A DNA stretch of 64,000 nt from Nocardioides_C sp963700955 (GCA_963700955.1 CAVOZH010000012.1:310001-374000), one strand, 5' to 3'; shown: positions 48,587 to 57,637, counted from the stretch's first letter. Program-made: numbers and translations. The notes: generated by a model from the sequence alone, not told the origin.

Positions 48587-50185
48587 ATGGCGAAGCAACC
48601 GACACCTGATCACCTCAGCGACGACGCTCGGCTGGAGAGCCTCGGCTACAAGCCGCAGCTGAGTCGGGTCCTCGGCCCGTTCGCCAACTTCTCCGTGGCC
48701 TTCACGTACCTGTCACCGATGGTCGGCATCTACTCGCTCTTCGCCCTCGGCCTCGCGGCGGGCGGTCCGCTGTACGTGTGGCTCACCTGGGTCCCCGTGG
48801 TCGGGATGCTCTTCGTGGCCCTCGTGTTCGGGGAGCTGGCCAGCCACTACCCCGTGGCCGGTGCGCTGTACCAGTACAGCAAGTTCTCCGTCGGCCCGGC
48901 GTACGGCTGGTTCGTCGGTTGGTTCTACGGCGTCGCCCTGCTGATCACGGTGGCGTCGGTCGACACCGGCGTGGTGCTCTACACGACCTCGCTGATGAAG
49001 AGCTGGTTCGGCTGGAACTTCGACGCGACGAACCACGTCACGGTCCTGGTCATCACGATCGTCCTGCTCGGGATCCAGACCCTCCTCAACATCACCGGAG
49101 CCAGGGTGATGGGGCGCGTCGCGCAGTTCGGGGTGTACGTCGAGATCCTCGGGACGCTCGGGATCGCGATCATCCTCGCCATCAACGGGTTCCACCACGG
49201 GCTCGGCTTCCTGTTCTCCACGCAGAACGTCGAGCACGTCGGCAGCAACCCGTTCGGCTTCGACTTCGGCGGCAACTGGCTCACCGGCGCAGCGCTGATC
49301 GCCGTCCTCGCGCCGGTCTACATCTTCTACGGCTTCGAGTCCGCCGGAGACATCTCCGAGGAGACCAAGGACGCGGGAGTGAAGGTGCCCCGCGCGATGC
49401 GGCAGGCTCTGATCTGGGGCGGCGTCGCGTCGTTCGTCCTGATCGCGGCGCTGCTGTTGGCAATGCCCGCGGGCAACGACCCGGTCGGACAGACCGTCAA
49501 CGGCGGCGGTGTGCCGTTCATCCTCGGCGAGCTGCCGGGATGGCTGCAGGACGCGCTGCTGTTGCTCATCATCTTCGCCTTCTTCTCCTGCGGTACCTCG
49601 GTGCAGGGTGCGGGCAGCCGGCTGGCGTTCTCGTACGCCCGCGACGGCGCTCTCCCCGCCTCGACGTGGCTGTCGAAGGTCCACGACCGGTTCAAGACGC
49701 CGACCAACGCCCTCGTCGCGGGCGCGGTGGTGAGCACCTTGTTCGTGCTCCTGGTCTTCTACTCCCCGGCCAAGGACCTGAAGATCGGCTTCATCACCTA
49801 CCCTGCCAACGTCAACGCTCTCTTCGCGCTCATCTCCTTCGGCGTCAGCGGCATCTACCTGTCGTTCCTGCTCACCGTCATCGGGGCGATGGTCGCCCGG
49901 GCGCGGGGCTGGATCCCCGAAGGACGCTTCCGCCTCGGCCGATGGGGTTGGACGGTCTGCATCATCGCGGCGGTCTACCTCGGCCTCATGCTGCTGAACG
50001 TGGTGCTACCGACAGGGCTGACGAGTCCCCGTGGTGCCTTCAACTACGACTGGATCACGCTGCTGGTCATGGTTGTCGTCGCAATCGTCGGTGCGGTGTT
50101 CTTCTTCGTACGTCGTCCCGACCGGACCGTCAGACGCCACCTGCACGACGAGGTCGAGCCCACTGGAGCAGAACGCCACGGGTGA
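48587..50185 (+). CDS. APC-family amino acid/amine permease
   Basis: 532 residues from MAKQPTPDHLSDDARLESLG with GAGGAGG upstream. Twelve helices. APC motifs include FSVAFTYLSPMVGIYSLFAL (~43), GELASHYPVAGALYQYSK and YGFESAGDISEETKDAG (~248), the last typical of GABA/choline/amine-type permeases. It may import an amino acid, amine or amide related to the upstream amidase. A small gene begins inside its stop codon (GTGA). Confidence 0.9.
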   Translation: MAKQPTPDHLSDDARLESLGYKPQLSRVLGPFANFSVAFTYLSPMVGIYSLFALGLAAGGPLYVWLTWVPVVGMLFVALVFGELASHYPVAGALYQYSKFSVGPAYGWFVGWFYGVALLITVASVDTGVVLYTTSLMKSWFGWNFDATNHVTVLVITIVLLGIQTLLNITGARVMGRVAQFGVYVEILGTLGIAIILAINGFHHGLGFLFSTQNVEHVGSNPFGFDFGGNWLTGAALIAVLAPVYIFYGFESAGDISEETKDAGVKVPRAMRQALIWGGVASFVLIAALLLAMPAGNDPVGQTVNGGGVPFILGELPGWLQDALLLLIIFAFFSCGTSVQGAGSRLAFSYARDGALPASTWLSKVHDRFKTPTNALVAGAVVSTLFVLLVFYSPAKDLKIGFITYPANVNALFALISFGVSGIYLSFLLTVIGAMVARARGWIPEGRFRLGRWGWTVCIIAAVYLGLMLLNVVLPTGLTSPRGAFNYDWITLLVMVVVAIVGAVFFFVRRPDRTVRRHLHDEVEPTGAERHG

Positions 50186-50454
50186 GATCGTTGCGCGGTG
50201 ACCGGGTAGAGATCGTGATCGATGCGGGCAGGGATGTCCGCACCTACGAGGTCGTGGCCACTCGCAACGGCCGCCGGGTCGAGATCAACACCGCGCGTGG
50301 GGTCGTCGAGGTCACCGAGGTGACCCGCGGCGGGACGCCTGTGCGCACGGCGCGCTTCATGGCCAGCCGCATTCTGGCGCTCGTGGAGCACCCGGCCACG
50401 ACCCCCAACATCGCCGAGGAGGTCATCGCCTTCCACCCGGCCGAGTCCAGCTGA
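50182..50454 (+). CDS. 90-residue conserved-type small protein coupled to the permease
   Basis: Reads VRSLRGDRVEIVIDAGRDVR ... and ends TTPNIAEEVIAFHPAESS. A beta-rich N-terminal half has RTYEVVATRNGRRVEIN, VVEVTEVTRGG; a helix follows. The GTG at 50182 overlaps the permease stop as GTGA, so it is translated with it. No family recognised; convergent with a 132-residue gene, overlapping by 32 bases. Confidence 0.7.
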   Translation: MRSLRGDRVEIVIDAGRDVRTYEVVATRNGRRVEINTARGVVEVTEVTRGGTPVRTARFMASRILALVEHPATTPNIAEEVIAFHPAESS

Positions 50455-50821
50455 ACCTGCGTCGTGCCCGGTTGAGCGCACCGCGTTCCCGCGCCTGCTC
50501 GGGCGTCACGCGCTTGGTCAGGTCAGCGTGCGCGATCAGGTCGCCCAGCGGCTTCGCGGCTTCGGGGTACGACGCCACGGGTGCCTCACCGGAGAAGACG
50601 ACGAACGTCGTCGTCCCGTGGTCCACCACGCGCAGCACCGACCCGTCGACGACGGAGTCGGCCTCCTGGAAGGCCCTGCGGCGTTCGGCGATCGCGGCCG
50701 CCTTGGCGCGTGCGGCAGCCTGGACGTGCTCGCCCGCGACGTTCCAGATCACGACCGCATGCGGCCCGTACTTCGCGCCGTAGGTGGCCGCCTTCTTGGC
50801 AGCCGGCCTCATCCAGCTCAT
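50423..50821 (-). CDS. Basic 132-residue protein of unknown function
   Basis: Begins MSWMRPAAKKAATYGAKYGP. A basic, Ala/Lys/Arg-rich N-terminal helix (HVQAAARAKAAAIAERRRAF) is followed by a beta segment (SVLRVVDHGTTTFVVFSGEA) and a basic tail. It resembles small DUF-type proteins common in actinobacteria. The N-terminal helix could bind nucleic acid or anionic surfaces. The 3' end overlaps the convergent small gene. Confidence 0.7.
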   Translation of the reverse strand: MSWMRPAAKKAATYGAKYGPHAVVIWNVAGEHVQAAARAKAAAIAERRRAFQEADSVVDGSVLRVVDHGTTTFVVFSGEAPVASYPEAAKPLGDLIAHADLTKRVTPEQARERGALNRARRRFSWTRPGGRR

Positions 50822-50945
50822 GGTGCCTCCGCTCCGTGGACCTCGCCGTCACCGTACCCAGTGAGGCTGCACAACCGCGGAGACGGCGCGGAGAGACAAA
50901 GCGCGGCCGGCGGGCGGCCGCCGACCGCGGTCTGCTCGACATGAC

Positions 50946-50975
50946 GAACGGCCAGCCCCGTCGGGCTGGCCGTTC
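50946..50975 (-). terminator. Strong terminator of the His/Asp-rich secreted protein gene
   Basis: Perfect 13-bp stem GAACGGCCAGCCC (50946-50958) / GGGCTGGCCGTTC (50963-50975) with tetraloop CGTC, 13 bases after the stop of the minus-strand gene at 50989. Confidence 0.85.
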
Positions 50976-50988
50976 ACCGATAGCCTGC

Positions 50989-51336
50989 TCAGTCCCTGCG
51001 TTGCCATCCCAGTCGTTGTCCAGTTGCGTGGTGGTCACGGTGGTCGCAGTCCCGCTTGTCGTCATGGCGCTTGTTGTCGCCATCGTGGCGCCACCAGTCA
51101 CCGTGGTGGTGCTCGCAGTCGTCGCGCTTGTCGCGCCAGTTGTTGCGCCAGTCCTCGTGATTACGGCCGTGGTCGTCCTTGCAGTCGCGGAAATGGTCGT
51201 CGGAGCGGCTGTTGTGGTCTCGGGAGTGGCCGTCGTGGCCGTCGTCGTGTGCGGACGCGATCGACGGGACACCCATGACGAGCGCGGCTACGGCGCCGGC
51301 AACGATGCTGCTCCTTGCCCAAACTGACCTGGACAC
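50989..51336 (-). CDS. Secreted His/Asp-rich protein, likely metal-binding
   Basis: 115 residues from the GTG at 51336 with AAGGAGG eight bases before. Signal peptide: SRSVWARSSIVAGAVAALVM, cleavage after SIASA. The mature part is dominated by His, Asp, Arg and Asn (HDDGHDGHSRDHN, DDCEHHHGDWWRHDGD) with a few Cys (about 3-4). Such composition binds zinc, copper or nickel and suggests an exported metal buffer. No metal transporter is adjacent. Confidence 0.75.
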   Translation of the reverse strand: MSRSVWARSSIVAGAVAALVMGVPSIASAHDDGHDGHSRDHNSRSDDHFRDCKDDHGRNHEDWRNNWRDKRDDCEHHHGDWWRHDGDNKRHDDKRDCDHRDHHATGQRLGWQRRD

Positions 51337-51564
51337 AGGGGAACCTCCTTGTAGCGGTGTGGTCACGCGGATGCGCGCCGCCTCCACTTCACCTCGGATC
51401 GCCGGGCGCCTCAATGACGTGCCAGAGCCAGTGACACGGGGTCGAGATGGCCGTCTCAATGGCGGGCCCGTGCCAAGAACGGGCCATGGATGTCCGACAT
51501 GGGGCGCACGGGGCCAGAGACGGCTTTCATGCCCGGACTACCTGAGATCTGCGAACATCGGCGC
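51337..51564. other. Divergent intergenic region
   Basis: 228 bases between the His/Asp-rich protein and HAD phosphatase. Contains GGCCCGT (51465-51471) / ACGGGCC (51479-51485), a 7-bp dyad with 7-base spacer that could be an operator. Otherwise no feature seen. Confidence 0.4.
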
Positions 51565-52389
51565 ATGGAGTCCACGCCAAGGCCCGTCCGAACCTGGCTC
51601 TCGGACATGGACGGAGTCCTCGTCCACGAGGAGGAGGTGATCCCTGGAGCGGCCGAGTTCGTACGTCGCCTGCGCGACCGCGGCCGCCCGTTCCTGCTGC
51701 TGACGAACAACTCGATCTTCACCGCGCGCGACCTCCAGGCCCGGCTCGCACGCAGCGGGATCGACGTACCCGAGGAGTCGATCTGGACCAGTGCGCTGGC
51801 CACCGCACAGTTCCTCGACGAGCAGCGACCCGGCGGCACGGCGTACGTCGTCGGCGAGGCCGGCCTCACCACCGCGATGCACTCGATCGGCTACGTCCTG
51901 TCCGAGCGAGATCCGGAGTACGTCGTCCTCGGGGAGACCCGCACGTACTCCTTCGAGGCGATCACGACCGCGATCCGGCTGATCGAGCGCGGCGCCCGGT
52001 TCATCGCCACCAACCCTGACCCCACGGGGCCCTCGACGTCCGGGCCGATCCCGGCGACGGGATCCGTCGCGGCGCTGATCACCCGGGCGACCGGCGTCGA
52101 GCCGTACTTCGTCGGCAAGCCGAACCCGTTGATGATGCGCTCGGCGCTGAACCGGATCGACGCGCACTCGGAGTCGACGGTCATGGTCGGCGACCGGATG
52201 GACACCGACATCGTGGCGGGGCTCGAGGCCGGGCTCCGGACGATCCTCGTGCTGACCGGTTCGACCCGGCCGGAGGCGGTCGAGCGGTTTCCCTACCGAC
52301 CCAGCTACGTCCGGGACTCCGTCGCCGACCTGATCGAGCTCGTCGACGAGTGGGACACCGACGAGGAGTCGGTCGTCGACCTCGCGTAG
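51565..52389 (+). CDS. HAD-IIA phosphatase (NagD-like)
   Basis: 274 residues from MESTPRPVRTWLSDMDGVLV. The nucleophile motif DMDGVL (~14), TNNS (motif II, ~48), KPNPLMM (motif III, ~194) and GDRMDTDI (motif IV, ~214) are present. The large C2a cap between motifs II and III is standard for NagD/4-nitrophenyl-phosphatase types, which dephosphorylate UMP, pyridoxal phosphate or glycolate derivatives. Substrate open. Confidence 0.92.
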   Translation: MESTPRPVRTWLSDMDGVLVHEEEVIPGAAEFVRRLRDRGRPFLLLTNNSIFTARDLQARLARSGIDVPEESIWTSALATAQFLDEQRPGGTAYVVGEAGLTTAMHSIGYVLSERDPEYVVLGETRTYSFEAITTAIRLIERGARFIATNPDPTGPSTSGPIPATGSVAALITRATGVEPYFVGKPNPLMMRSALNRIDAHSESTVMVGDRMDTDIVAGLEAGLRTILVLTGSTRPEAVERFPYRPSYVRDSVADLIELVDEWDTDEESVVDLA

Positions 52390-52441
52390 TGACCTCGCGA
52401 AAGCCTCTTTGCTGTCCAGACAGCGCCCCCGCGCCCAGCCA

Positions 52442-52459
52442 CAGGGCCGAACGACCCGG
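52442..52459. promoter_or_regulatory. DosR/OsdR-like box upstream of the ATP-grasp gene
   Basis: On the minus strand CGGGTCGTTCGGCCCTG, about 100 bases upstream of the ATP-grasp start and 52 bases after the HAD stop. Shares TTCGGCCCTG with the other four boxes. Confidence 0.45.
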
Positions 52460-52558
52460 GCCCTCCGGCCGTGGCGCGGCCACACCCTCCGAGGCACACT
52501 GAAGACAGTCGCCGAAAGGTGTTCTCGGGTCAGCCGATCCGGTGACATCTAGCCGGTT

Positions 52559-54052
52559 ATGTCGGGGGCTGGGAGCGAGATGGACACCTTGGACGACTCA
52601 CGGGCCGCGTTGGCCCGCGCGCTGTCGGCGAACCAGCCGGGTTCGCGCATACCCCACACGATGGTGATCCTGCCGTCGTACAGCGTCGGCGACTCCCTGC
52701 TGGCGCACTACGGCCACCGGATCCCCGCGCTGGAGCATCGGCACCTGCTGTCGCTGCTGCTTCTGCCGCGCGTGCCGGCGTGCGAGATCCTCTTCGTGAC
52801 CTCGCTGGCACCGCCACCCGAGGTCCTGGAGTACTACCTCTCGCTGGTCCCCCCGAAGCACCGCCGCTCGATGGCAGCCCGGATCCGGATACTGGAGGTG
52901 CCCGACCCCAGCCCGCGGTCGGTGAGCGCCAAGCTCCTGGACCACCCGAACCTGATCGCCGAGGTGCGCCGCATGGTGCGCCGCCGCCTGGCGTACATCG
53001 ACCCGTGGAACGTGACGGACTTCGAGATGGAGCTCTCCCGCAGGCTCGGGCTACCGCTCAACGGCACCGCTCCGGAGCTCTGGCCCCTGGGCTTCAAGAG
53101 TGCCGGCAGGAAGATCATGCGGGCCGCCGGTGTGCCCCTGCCCCTGGGCCACGAGGACGTGCGCTCGGTGGACGACGTGGTCAAAGCCGCGCTCGGGGTC
53201 AGGCAACAGCACCCGGGCTCTGCCGGAGTGGTCATCAAGACCGACAACAGCGGCACCGGTGACGGCAACCGCGTCATCCGGTTCTACCCCTCGATCAGCC
53301 CTGAATGCCTGCGGTCCGCGGTCGAGTCACTCGAGCCGTGGTACCTCGAGGACCTCTCACGCGGCGGCATCGTCGAAGAGCTCGTCGTGGGCGAGGGCTT
53401 CGCCAGCCCCAGCGTGCAGGTCGACATCGGCCCACAAGGGGAGGTCGCGGTGCTCTCCACCCACGAGCAGGTGCTCGGTGGCGAGGACGACCAGGTGTAC
53501 GTCGGCTGCCGGTTCCCCGCGAACCCGGCGTACGGCAACCGGCTCGCGGCGTACGGCCAGGCTGTCGGTGAGGTTCTCGCGCGGCGCGGCGCCCTTGGCC
53601 GTTTCTGCGTGGACTTCGCTGCAGTGCAGCGGCCTTCGGGGCGGTGGGAGGTGCACGGCCTCGAGATCAACCTGCGCAAGAGCGGTACGACACACCCCTA
53701 CTCCGCACTGCGCCACCTGGCGCCGGGCGGCTACGACAGCCTGTCCGGAAGGTGGCTCACCGAGGACGGGTCGGAGCGGTGCTACCGCTCCACCGACAAC
53801 CTGGTCGACCCGGGCTGGCAAGGTCGGCCCGCCGGCGAGGTGATCGCCGCGATCCGCAGTGCGGGCCTGGAGTTCGACCGGCGCTCCCGGACCGGCGTCG
53901 TGCTGCACATGTTCTGCGGTCTCGACATCGACGGCCGCCTCGGACTCACCGCGATCGGCACGTCACCCGAGCACTCCGAGCTGCTCTACGACGCGGCGGT
54001 CGCGGCGCTGTCCGTGCGTACCGTCCCCGCCCGGGTCCCGCAGCCGGTCTGA
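52559..54052 (+). CDS. PGM1-type ATP-grasp peptide ligase-like protein
   Basis: 497 residues (or 490 from the ATG at 52580, which has GGGAG in front). An N-terminal pre-ATP-grasp part has PSYSVGDSLLAHYG and LFVTSLAPPPEVLEYYLSLV. The ATP-grasp core has VVIKTDNSGTGDGN (ATP loop) and VHGLEINLRKSGTTHPYSAL (metal and phosphate residues). It resembles the pheganomycin peptide ligase PGM1 family, which joins amino acids or peptides. No other natural-product genes are adjacent, so the substrate is unknown. A DosR-like box lies upstream. Confidence 0.85.
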   Translation: MSGAGSEMDTLDDSRAALARALSANQPGSRIPHTMVILPSYSVGDSLLAHYGHRIPALEHRHLLSLLLLPRVPACEILFVTSLAPPPEVLEYYLSLVPPKHRRSMAARIRILEVPDPSPRSVSAKLLDHPNLIAEVRRMVRRRLAYIDPWNVTDFEMELSRRLGLPLNGTAPELWPLGFKSAGRKIMRAAGVPLPLGHEDVRSVDDVVKAALGVRQQHPGSAGVVIKTDNSGTGDGNRVIRFYPSISPECLRSAVESLEPWYLEDLSRGGIVEELVVGEGFASPSVQVDIGPQGEVAVLSTHEQVLGGEDDQVYVGCRFPANPAYGNRLAAYGQAVGEVLARRGALGRFCVDFAAVQRPSGRWEVHGLEINLRKSGTTHPYSALRHLAPGGYDSLSGRWLTEDGSERCYRSTDNLVDPGWQGRPAGEVIAAIRSAGLEFDRRSRTGVVLHMFCGLDIDGRLGLTAIGTSPEHSELLYDAAVAALSVRTVPARVPQPV

Positions 54053-54155
54053 GCGATGCGCTGGGTGAGCACTGGCCGGCGCTGTGAGACGAGCTGAGTG
54101 AGCGCGCTCCCCTCCAGGACGCACTCACCCAGGTGGCGGTCCAGTCGATCCTGGC

Positions 54156-54389
54156 TCAGTCGATCCTGGCGATGGGCACGCCCTGCCGCACCGCCTCCTC
54201 CTCCTTCGCGAGCAGGTGCACGACTCCCCCGGCGGGCGCGGTGACCTCGGCCGAGACCTTGTCGACCTGCACCTCGGCCAGCAGCTGGTCGGCGGCCACC
54301 GTGGAGCCCTCGCTCACGAACCACGTGGCGAGGACCCCCTCGGCGTCGGGTGTCTCCTTCGAGAGCGCCGGAAAGAGGACGTCGGTCAT
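54156..54389 (-). CDS. Stand-alone lipoyl domain protein
   Basis: 77 residues, MTDVLFPALSKETPDAEGVL, with the lipoylated Lys in VQVDKVSAEV (~44). It is a complete lipoyl/biotinyl hammerhead but has no E2 catalytic or subunit-binding domain. Its ATG overlaps the stop of the E1 beta gene (ATGA). It would carry acyl groups for the E1 encoded upstream, with an E2 core supplied elsewhere, unless E1 alone uses it. Confidence 0.85.
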   Translation of the reverse strand: MTDVLFPALSKETPDAEGVLATWFVSEGSTVAADQLLAEVQVDKVSAEVTAPAGGVVHLLAKEEEAVRQGVPIARID

Positions 54390-55411
54390 ACGGCTGCCCG
54401 GATCGCCTGCTCGATCCGGTCCTGGCGCGGCAGGACGGCGTACTCGAGGTCGTGGGCGTACGGGATCGGGACGTCCGGCACGGCGACGCGCTGGACCGGC
54501 ACACGCAGCATCCCCGGGTCGTGGTCGGTGACCGTGGCGACGACCTCACCCGACACTCCGAACGACCGGTAGTCCTCGTCGACGACGACCAGCCGTCCGG
54601 TCTTGCCGACCGAGGTGAGGATTGCCTCGCGGTCGAGCGGTACCAGGCTCCGCAGGTCGAGCACCTCCACGTCGATCCCCTGGGGCGCGAGCTTCTCGGC
54701 CACGTCGAGGGCGTGGTGGACTGACAGCGACAGCGTGACGACCGAGACGTCGCTGCCCTCACGTGCCACCCTGGCCTTGCCGATGGGCACCGTGTAGTCG
54801 CCCTCGGGAACCTCGTCGATGCTGCGGGCGTTCTTCGCCATCCATGGCAGCCCCATGATGCCCTTGTGGAAGATGTAGACGACCGGGCCGTCGTCGCGGA
54901 TCGCCGACGTCATCAGCCCCTTGGCGTCCGCGGGCGTGCTGGGTACGACCACCTTCATCCCGGGCAGGTGGGCGAGCGTTCCCCACAGGCACTGGGAGTG
55001 CTGTGCGCCGTCGGAGTAGCCGCCGCCGGCCGCCATGGTCAGGACCATCGGCACCTTCACGTTGCCGCCGGACTCGAAGTGGATCTTGGCCATGTGGTTG
55101 TAGATCTGGTCGAGGCAGACACCCATGAAGTCGGTGAACATGACCTCGACGATCGGCCGCATGCCCTCGACCGCTGCCCCGATGCCGAGACCGATGAACG
55201 CGGTCTCCGAGATGGGTGTGTCGATGATCCGCTCGGGGCCGAACTTCTCGAGCAGGCCGGTGGTCGAGCTGAAGATGCCGCCATAGGCACCGACGTCCTC
55301 GCCCATGTAGAACACCGACGGGTCTCGCTCCATCTCCTGCGTGATGGCCTCGACCATCGCCTTCGAGGTGGTGAGTCGCCGTGTGGCTTGGGGCGCTTCT
55401 GTGATGGTCAT
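54386..55411 (-). CDS. 2-oxoacid/acetoin dehydrogenase E1 beta
   Basis: 341 residues. GEDVGAYGGIF (~37), TPISETAFIGLGIGAA (~64), GGGYSDGAQHSQ (~129) and a C-terminal transketolase domain (PQGIDVEVLDLRSLVPLD) are present. The GGGYSDGAQHSQCL stretch is close to acetoin dehydrogenase beta. With the alpha subunit it uses thiamine pyrophosphate to decarboxylate or cleave the substrate. Start has AAGGAG, 11 bases after the E1 alpha stop. Confidence 0.92.
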   Translation of the reverse strand: MTITEAPQATRRLTTSKAMVEAITQEMERDPSVFYMGEDVGAYGGIFSSTTGLLEKFGPERIIDTPISETAFIGLGIGAAVEGMRPIVEVMFTDFMGVCLDQIYNHMAKIHFESGGNVKVPMVLTMAAGGGYSDGAQHSQCLWGTLAHLPGMKVVVPSTPADAKGLMTSAIRDDGPVVYIFHKGIMGLPWMAKNARSIDEVPEGDYTVPIGKARVAREGSDVSVVTLSLSVHHALDVAEKLAPQGIDVEVLDLRSLVPLDREAILTSVGKTGRLVVVDEDYRSFGVSGEVVATVTDHDPGMLRVPVQRVAVPDVPIPYAHDLEYAVLPRQDRIEQAIRAAV

Positions 55412-55422
55412 CGAGTGCTCCT

Positions 55423-56451
55423 TCAGGCGAAGACGTAGTCGGTGGCGGACGCGGGGTCGGGGATCGGGCTCTCCTTGGCGAAGGTGATCGCCTCCTCGAC
55501 GGCATTGACCGCGAGGGCCTTGATCTCGCCGACCTTCTCGTCGTCGAGCAGCCCGTCCTTGCGCAGAAGCTGCTCGTAGCGCGGGATCGGGTCGTGCTCC
55601 GACACCTCGGACAAGTCAGGCCGGTAGCCCTGGGCATCGCCCTCGAAGTGGCCCCACATCCTCAGCGTGTGCACCTCGATCAGCGAGGGCCCCTCCCCTG
55701 CGCGGGCCCGTGCGACCGCGCGCCCGGCTGCGTCGTACACCGCCTCGACGTCGTTCTCGACCCGCTCACCGGGAATGCCGTACGCCGCTGCCCGGTCGGC
55801 GTTCGAGCCGACCGCGGTGGAGATGGACCGGGGGACGGAGATGCCCCAGTCGTTGTCCTCGACGACGAACACGACCGGGAGCACCCACCGCGCCGCGAGG
55901 TTCAGCGACTCGTGGAAGGCGCCCTGGTTCGCCGCGCCCTCACCGGTGACGGCGACAGCGATCCGGTCCGTCCCACGGCGCTTGAAGGCGAACGCCTGGC
56001 CGAGAGCCGGCGGGTAGCCCTCGGCGATGATGCCCGAGCACGAGAAGTGCGTTGCCGGGTCGAACAGGTGCATATGCCCGCCACGGCCTCTGCCGAGGCC
56101 GGTCTCACGCCCGAAGATCTCCGCGGTCATCTTCTCCATGTCGACGCCGTGTGCGATCGCGAGGTGGTGCGGCCGGTGAGTCGCGGTGACCGCGTCGTCC
56201 GTCGTCAGGTGGGCGCATACACCCGCCGCGACCGGCTCCTGTCCCGCGGACAGATGCATCTCACCGGGAACGAGCCCCTTGCCGATGTCGAACCCGGGAC
56301 CCTTGTCCGCGTGGTACTCCCGGAGGATCGCCTCCTCGTAGATGCGGCTGAGGACCATGGTCTCGTAGAGCTTGAGTCGTACGTCGACCTCAGGCCTGAC
56401 CACTCGGCGGCTCTGCTGGGGAATCGACGTGGATGATGCTTCTGTCGTCAT
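55423..56451 (-). CDS. 2-oxoacid/acetoin dehydrogenase E1 alpha
   Basis: About 342 residues from MTTEASSTSIPQQ with GAGG upstream. The thiamine motif is GEGAANQGAFHESLNLAA (~177) with NDWGISVP downstream, where the usual first GDG is GEG. LSAGQEPVAAGV and the phosphorylation-loop-like RMWGHFEGDAQGYR are also present. With E1 beta and the lipoyl protein it forms the operon; acetoin or a branched/aromatic 2-oxo acid is the likely substrate. Confidence 0.92.
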   Translation of the reverse strand: MTTEASSTSIPQQSRRVVRPEVDVRLKLYETMVLSRIYEEAILREYHADKGPGFDIGKGLVPGEMHLSAGQEPVAAGVCAHLTTDDAVTATHRPHHLAIAHGVDMEKMTAEIFGRETGLGRGRGGHMHLFDPATHFSCSGIIAEGYPPALGQAFAFKRRGTDRIAVAVTGEGAANQGAFHESLNLAARWVLPVVFVVEDNDWGISVPRSISTAVGSNADRAAAYGIPGERVENDVEAVYDAAGRAVARARAGEGPSLIEVHTLRMWGHFEGDAQGYRPDLSEVSEHDPIPRYEQLLRKDGLLDDEKVGEIKALAVNAVEEAITFAKESPIPDPASATDYVFA

Positions 56452-56659
56452 ACGGGCCTCCAAAGCACGTTCCTCCGGCGAACGTATGTAGGGGTCGAGG
56501 CCACTGCCAGAGGCGGATGTCCCATTGACTGGTAGCCACTTCTAGCCACAGAAAGCGCCGGCGTTTGCAGCCCCTCACGCAGACCCGGACATCCGGGTCA
56601 TTGCGCCCCCGGCTCCCTGTTGCGGTGCGCCGGATGGTCGGCCGGCCTAGCCTGGCTCC

Positions 56660-57637
56660 ATGTACGACGAGATCCTCGACGAGGCCGAAGAGCTCGCGAG
56701 GTCGATGTCGAGCACCGAGCTGGCACAGCTGCTCGAAGAGCGGGGACATGCCCTGGCGGCTGGCGCTCCGGGGCGCTCGTCGTGGCTGTGCCTTGCGGGT
56801 GAACGATGGGAGATGACGGGCGACCTCGGTCGCGCGAGGGCTGCGTTCGAGGAGGCGGTCCAGGACGGAGGCGACGCGTACGTCGACCCGCGAGCCGAGC
56901 TCGTCGGCGTACTGCTCGACCTCGGCGACACCGCAGCGGCCGACGACCTGCTCGCCGCGCTGCACCGCGACGTCGAGGCCGGCAGCGCTGCCGAGTTCGT
57001 CCACGCGTTGGTCGGCGAGACCCTCGAGTCGCACGGCCGGCTCGACGAGGCGCTGCACTGGTTCAGCGCCGGCCTCACCTATCGCGATCGAGAGGACACG
57101 GACGAGGTAGACGTCGTCTGCCTGAACGGTCGCTACCGAGTCCGACGCGCGTTAGGACTGCCTCCCGACCGCTACGACGCCCTGTGCGAGAGACGTCGAC
57201 GCGACTACGCCGCGGACCTCGAGGCCCCCGAGGTCGCGCCTGGCGAGGCGCGCGATGGTGAGCCGGCTCTGGTGACCGTCCTCTACTGGCCGCCGGCCGA
57301 GTTCACGCTCCTCCTGGACCGCTGGCCGGAGCTTGCCGATGACTACGGCTCCGACCCCGCCGAGCACCGGTGCGTCGTCGAACACCACCTGCGTGAGCTC
57401 GCCGATCATCCGGGAGGTGTCACCGTCAGCAGAGCGGACTTCGCGGAGTACCTGCAGTTCGTGGAGGGGCGTGGGGACCAAGCCGCTGCCGCCTCGACCC
57501 GAGCGACGTACGCCGCACACCTCGGACACCTGGGCCGAGCCGTCGCCTGGCCGCCCGGTCGCGAAGAGCCCTGCTGGTGTGGCTCCGGGCAGACGTACAC
57601 GACGTGCTGCGGCGCGCTGCAGCTCCCCTCCGAGTAG
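56660..57637 (+). CDS. TPR-like protein with C-terminal SEC-C zinc motif
   Basis: 325 residues. The helical N-terminal part (LAQLLEERGHALAAG, DLGRARAAFEEAVQDGG, HGRLDEALHWFSAGLTYRD) is made of TPR-like hairpins. It ends in a SEC-C motif, EEPCWCGSGQTYTTCCG, which binds zinc as in SecA. Such proteins may bind partners in secretion or translation; a specific role is unknown. Monocistronic. Confidence 0.85.
   Translation: MYDEILDEAEELARSMSSTELAQLLEERGHALAAGAPGRSSWLCLAGERWEMTGDLGRARAAFEEAVQDGGDAYVDPRAELVGVLLDLGDTAAADDLLAALHRDVEAGSAAEFVHALVGETLESHGRLDEALHWFSAGLTYRDREDTDEVDVVCLNGRYRVRRALGLPPDRYDALCERRRRDYAADLEAPEVAPGEARDGEPALVTVLYWPPAEFTLLLDRWPELADDYGSDPAEHRCVVEHHLRELADHPGGVTVSRADFAEYLQFVEGRGDQAAAASTRATYAAHLGHLGRAVAWPPGREEPCWCGSGQTYTTCCGALQLPSE

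Noticed and set aside
54141..54170. Direct repeat of CAGTCGATCCTGG
   Set aside because: Short duplication at the end of the lipoyl gene and just beyond it; no sign of an attachment site or mobile element.
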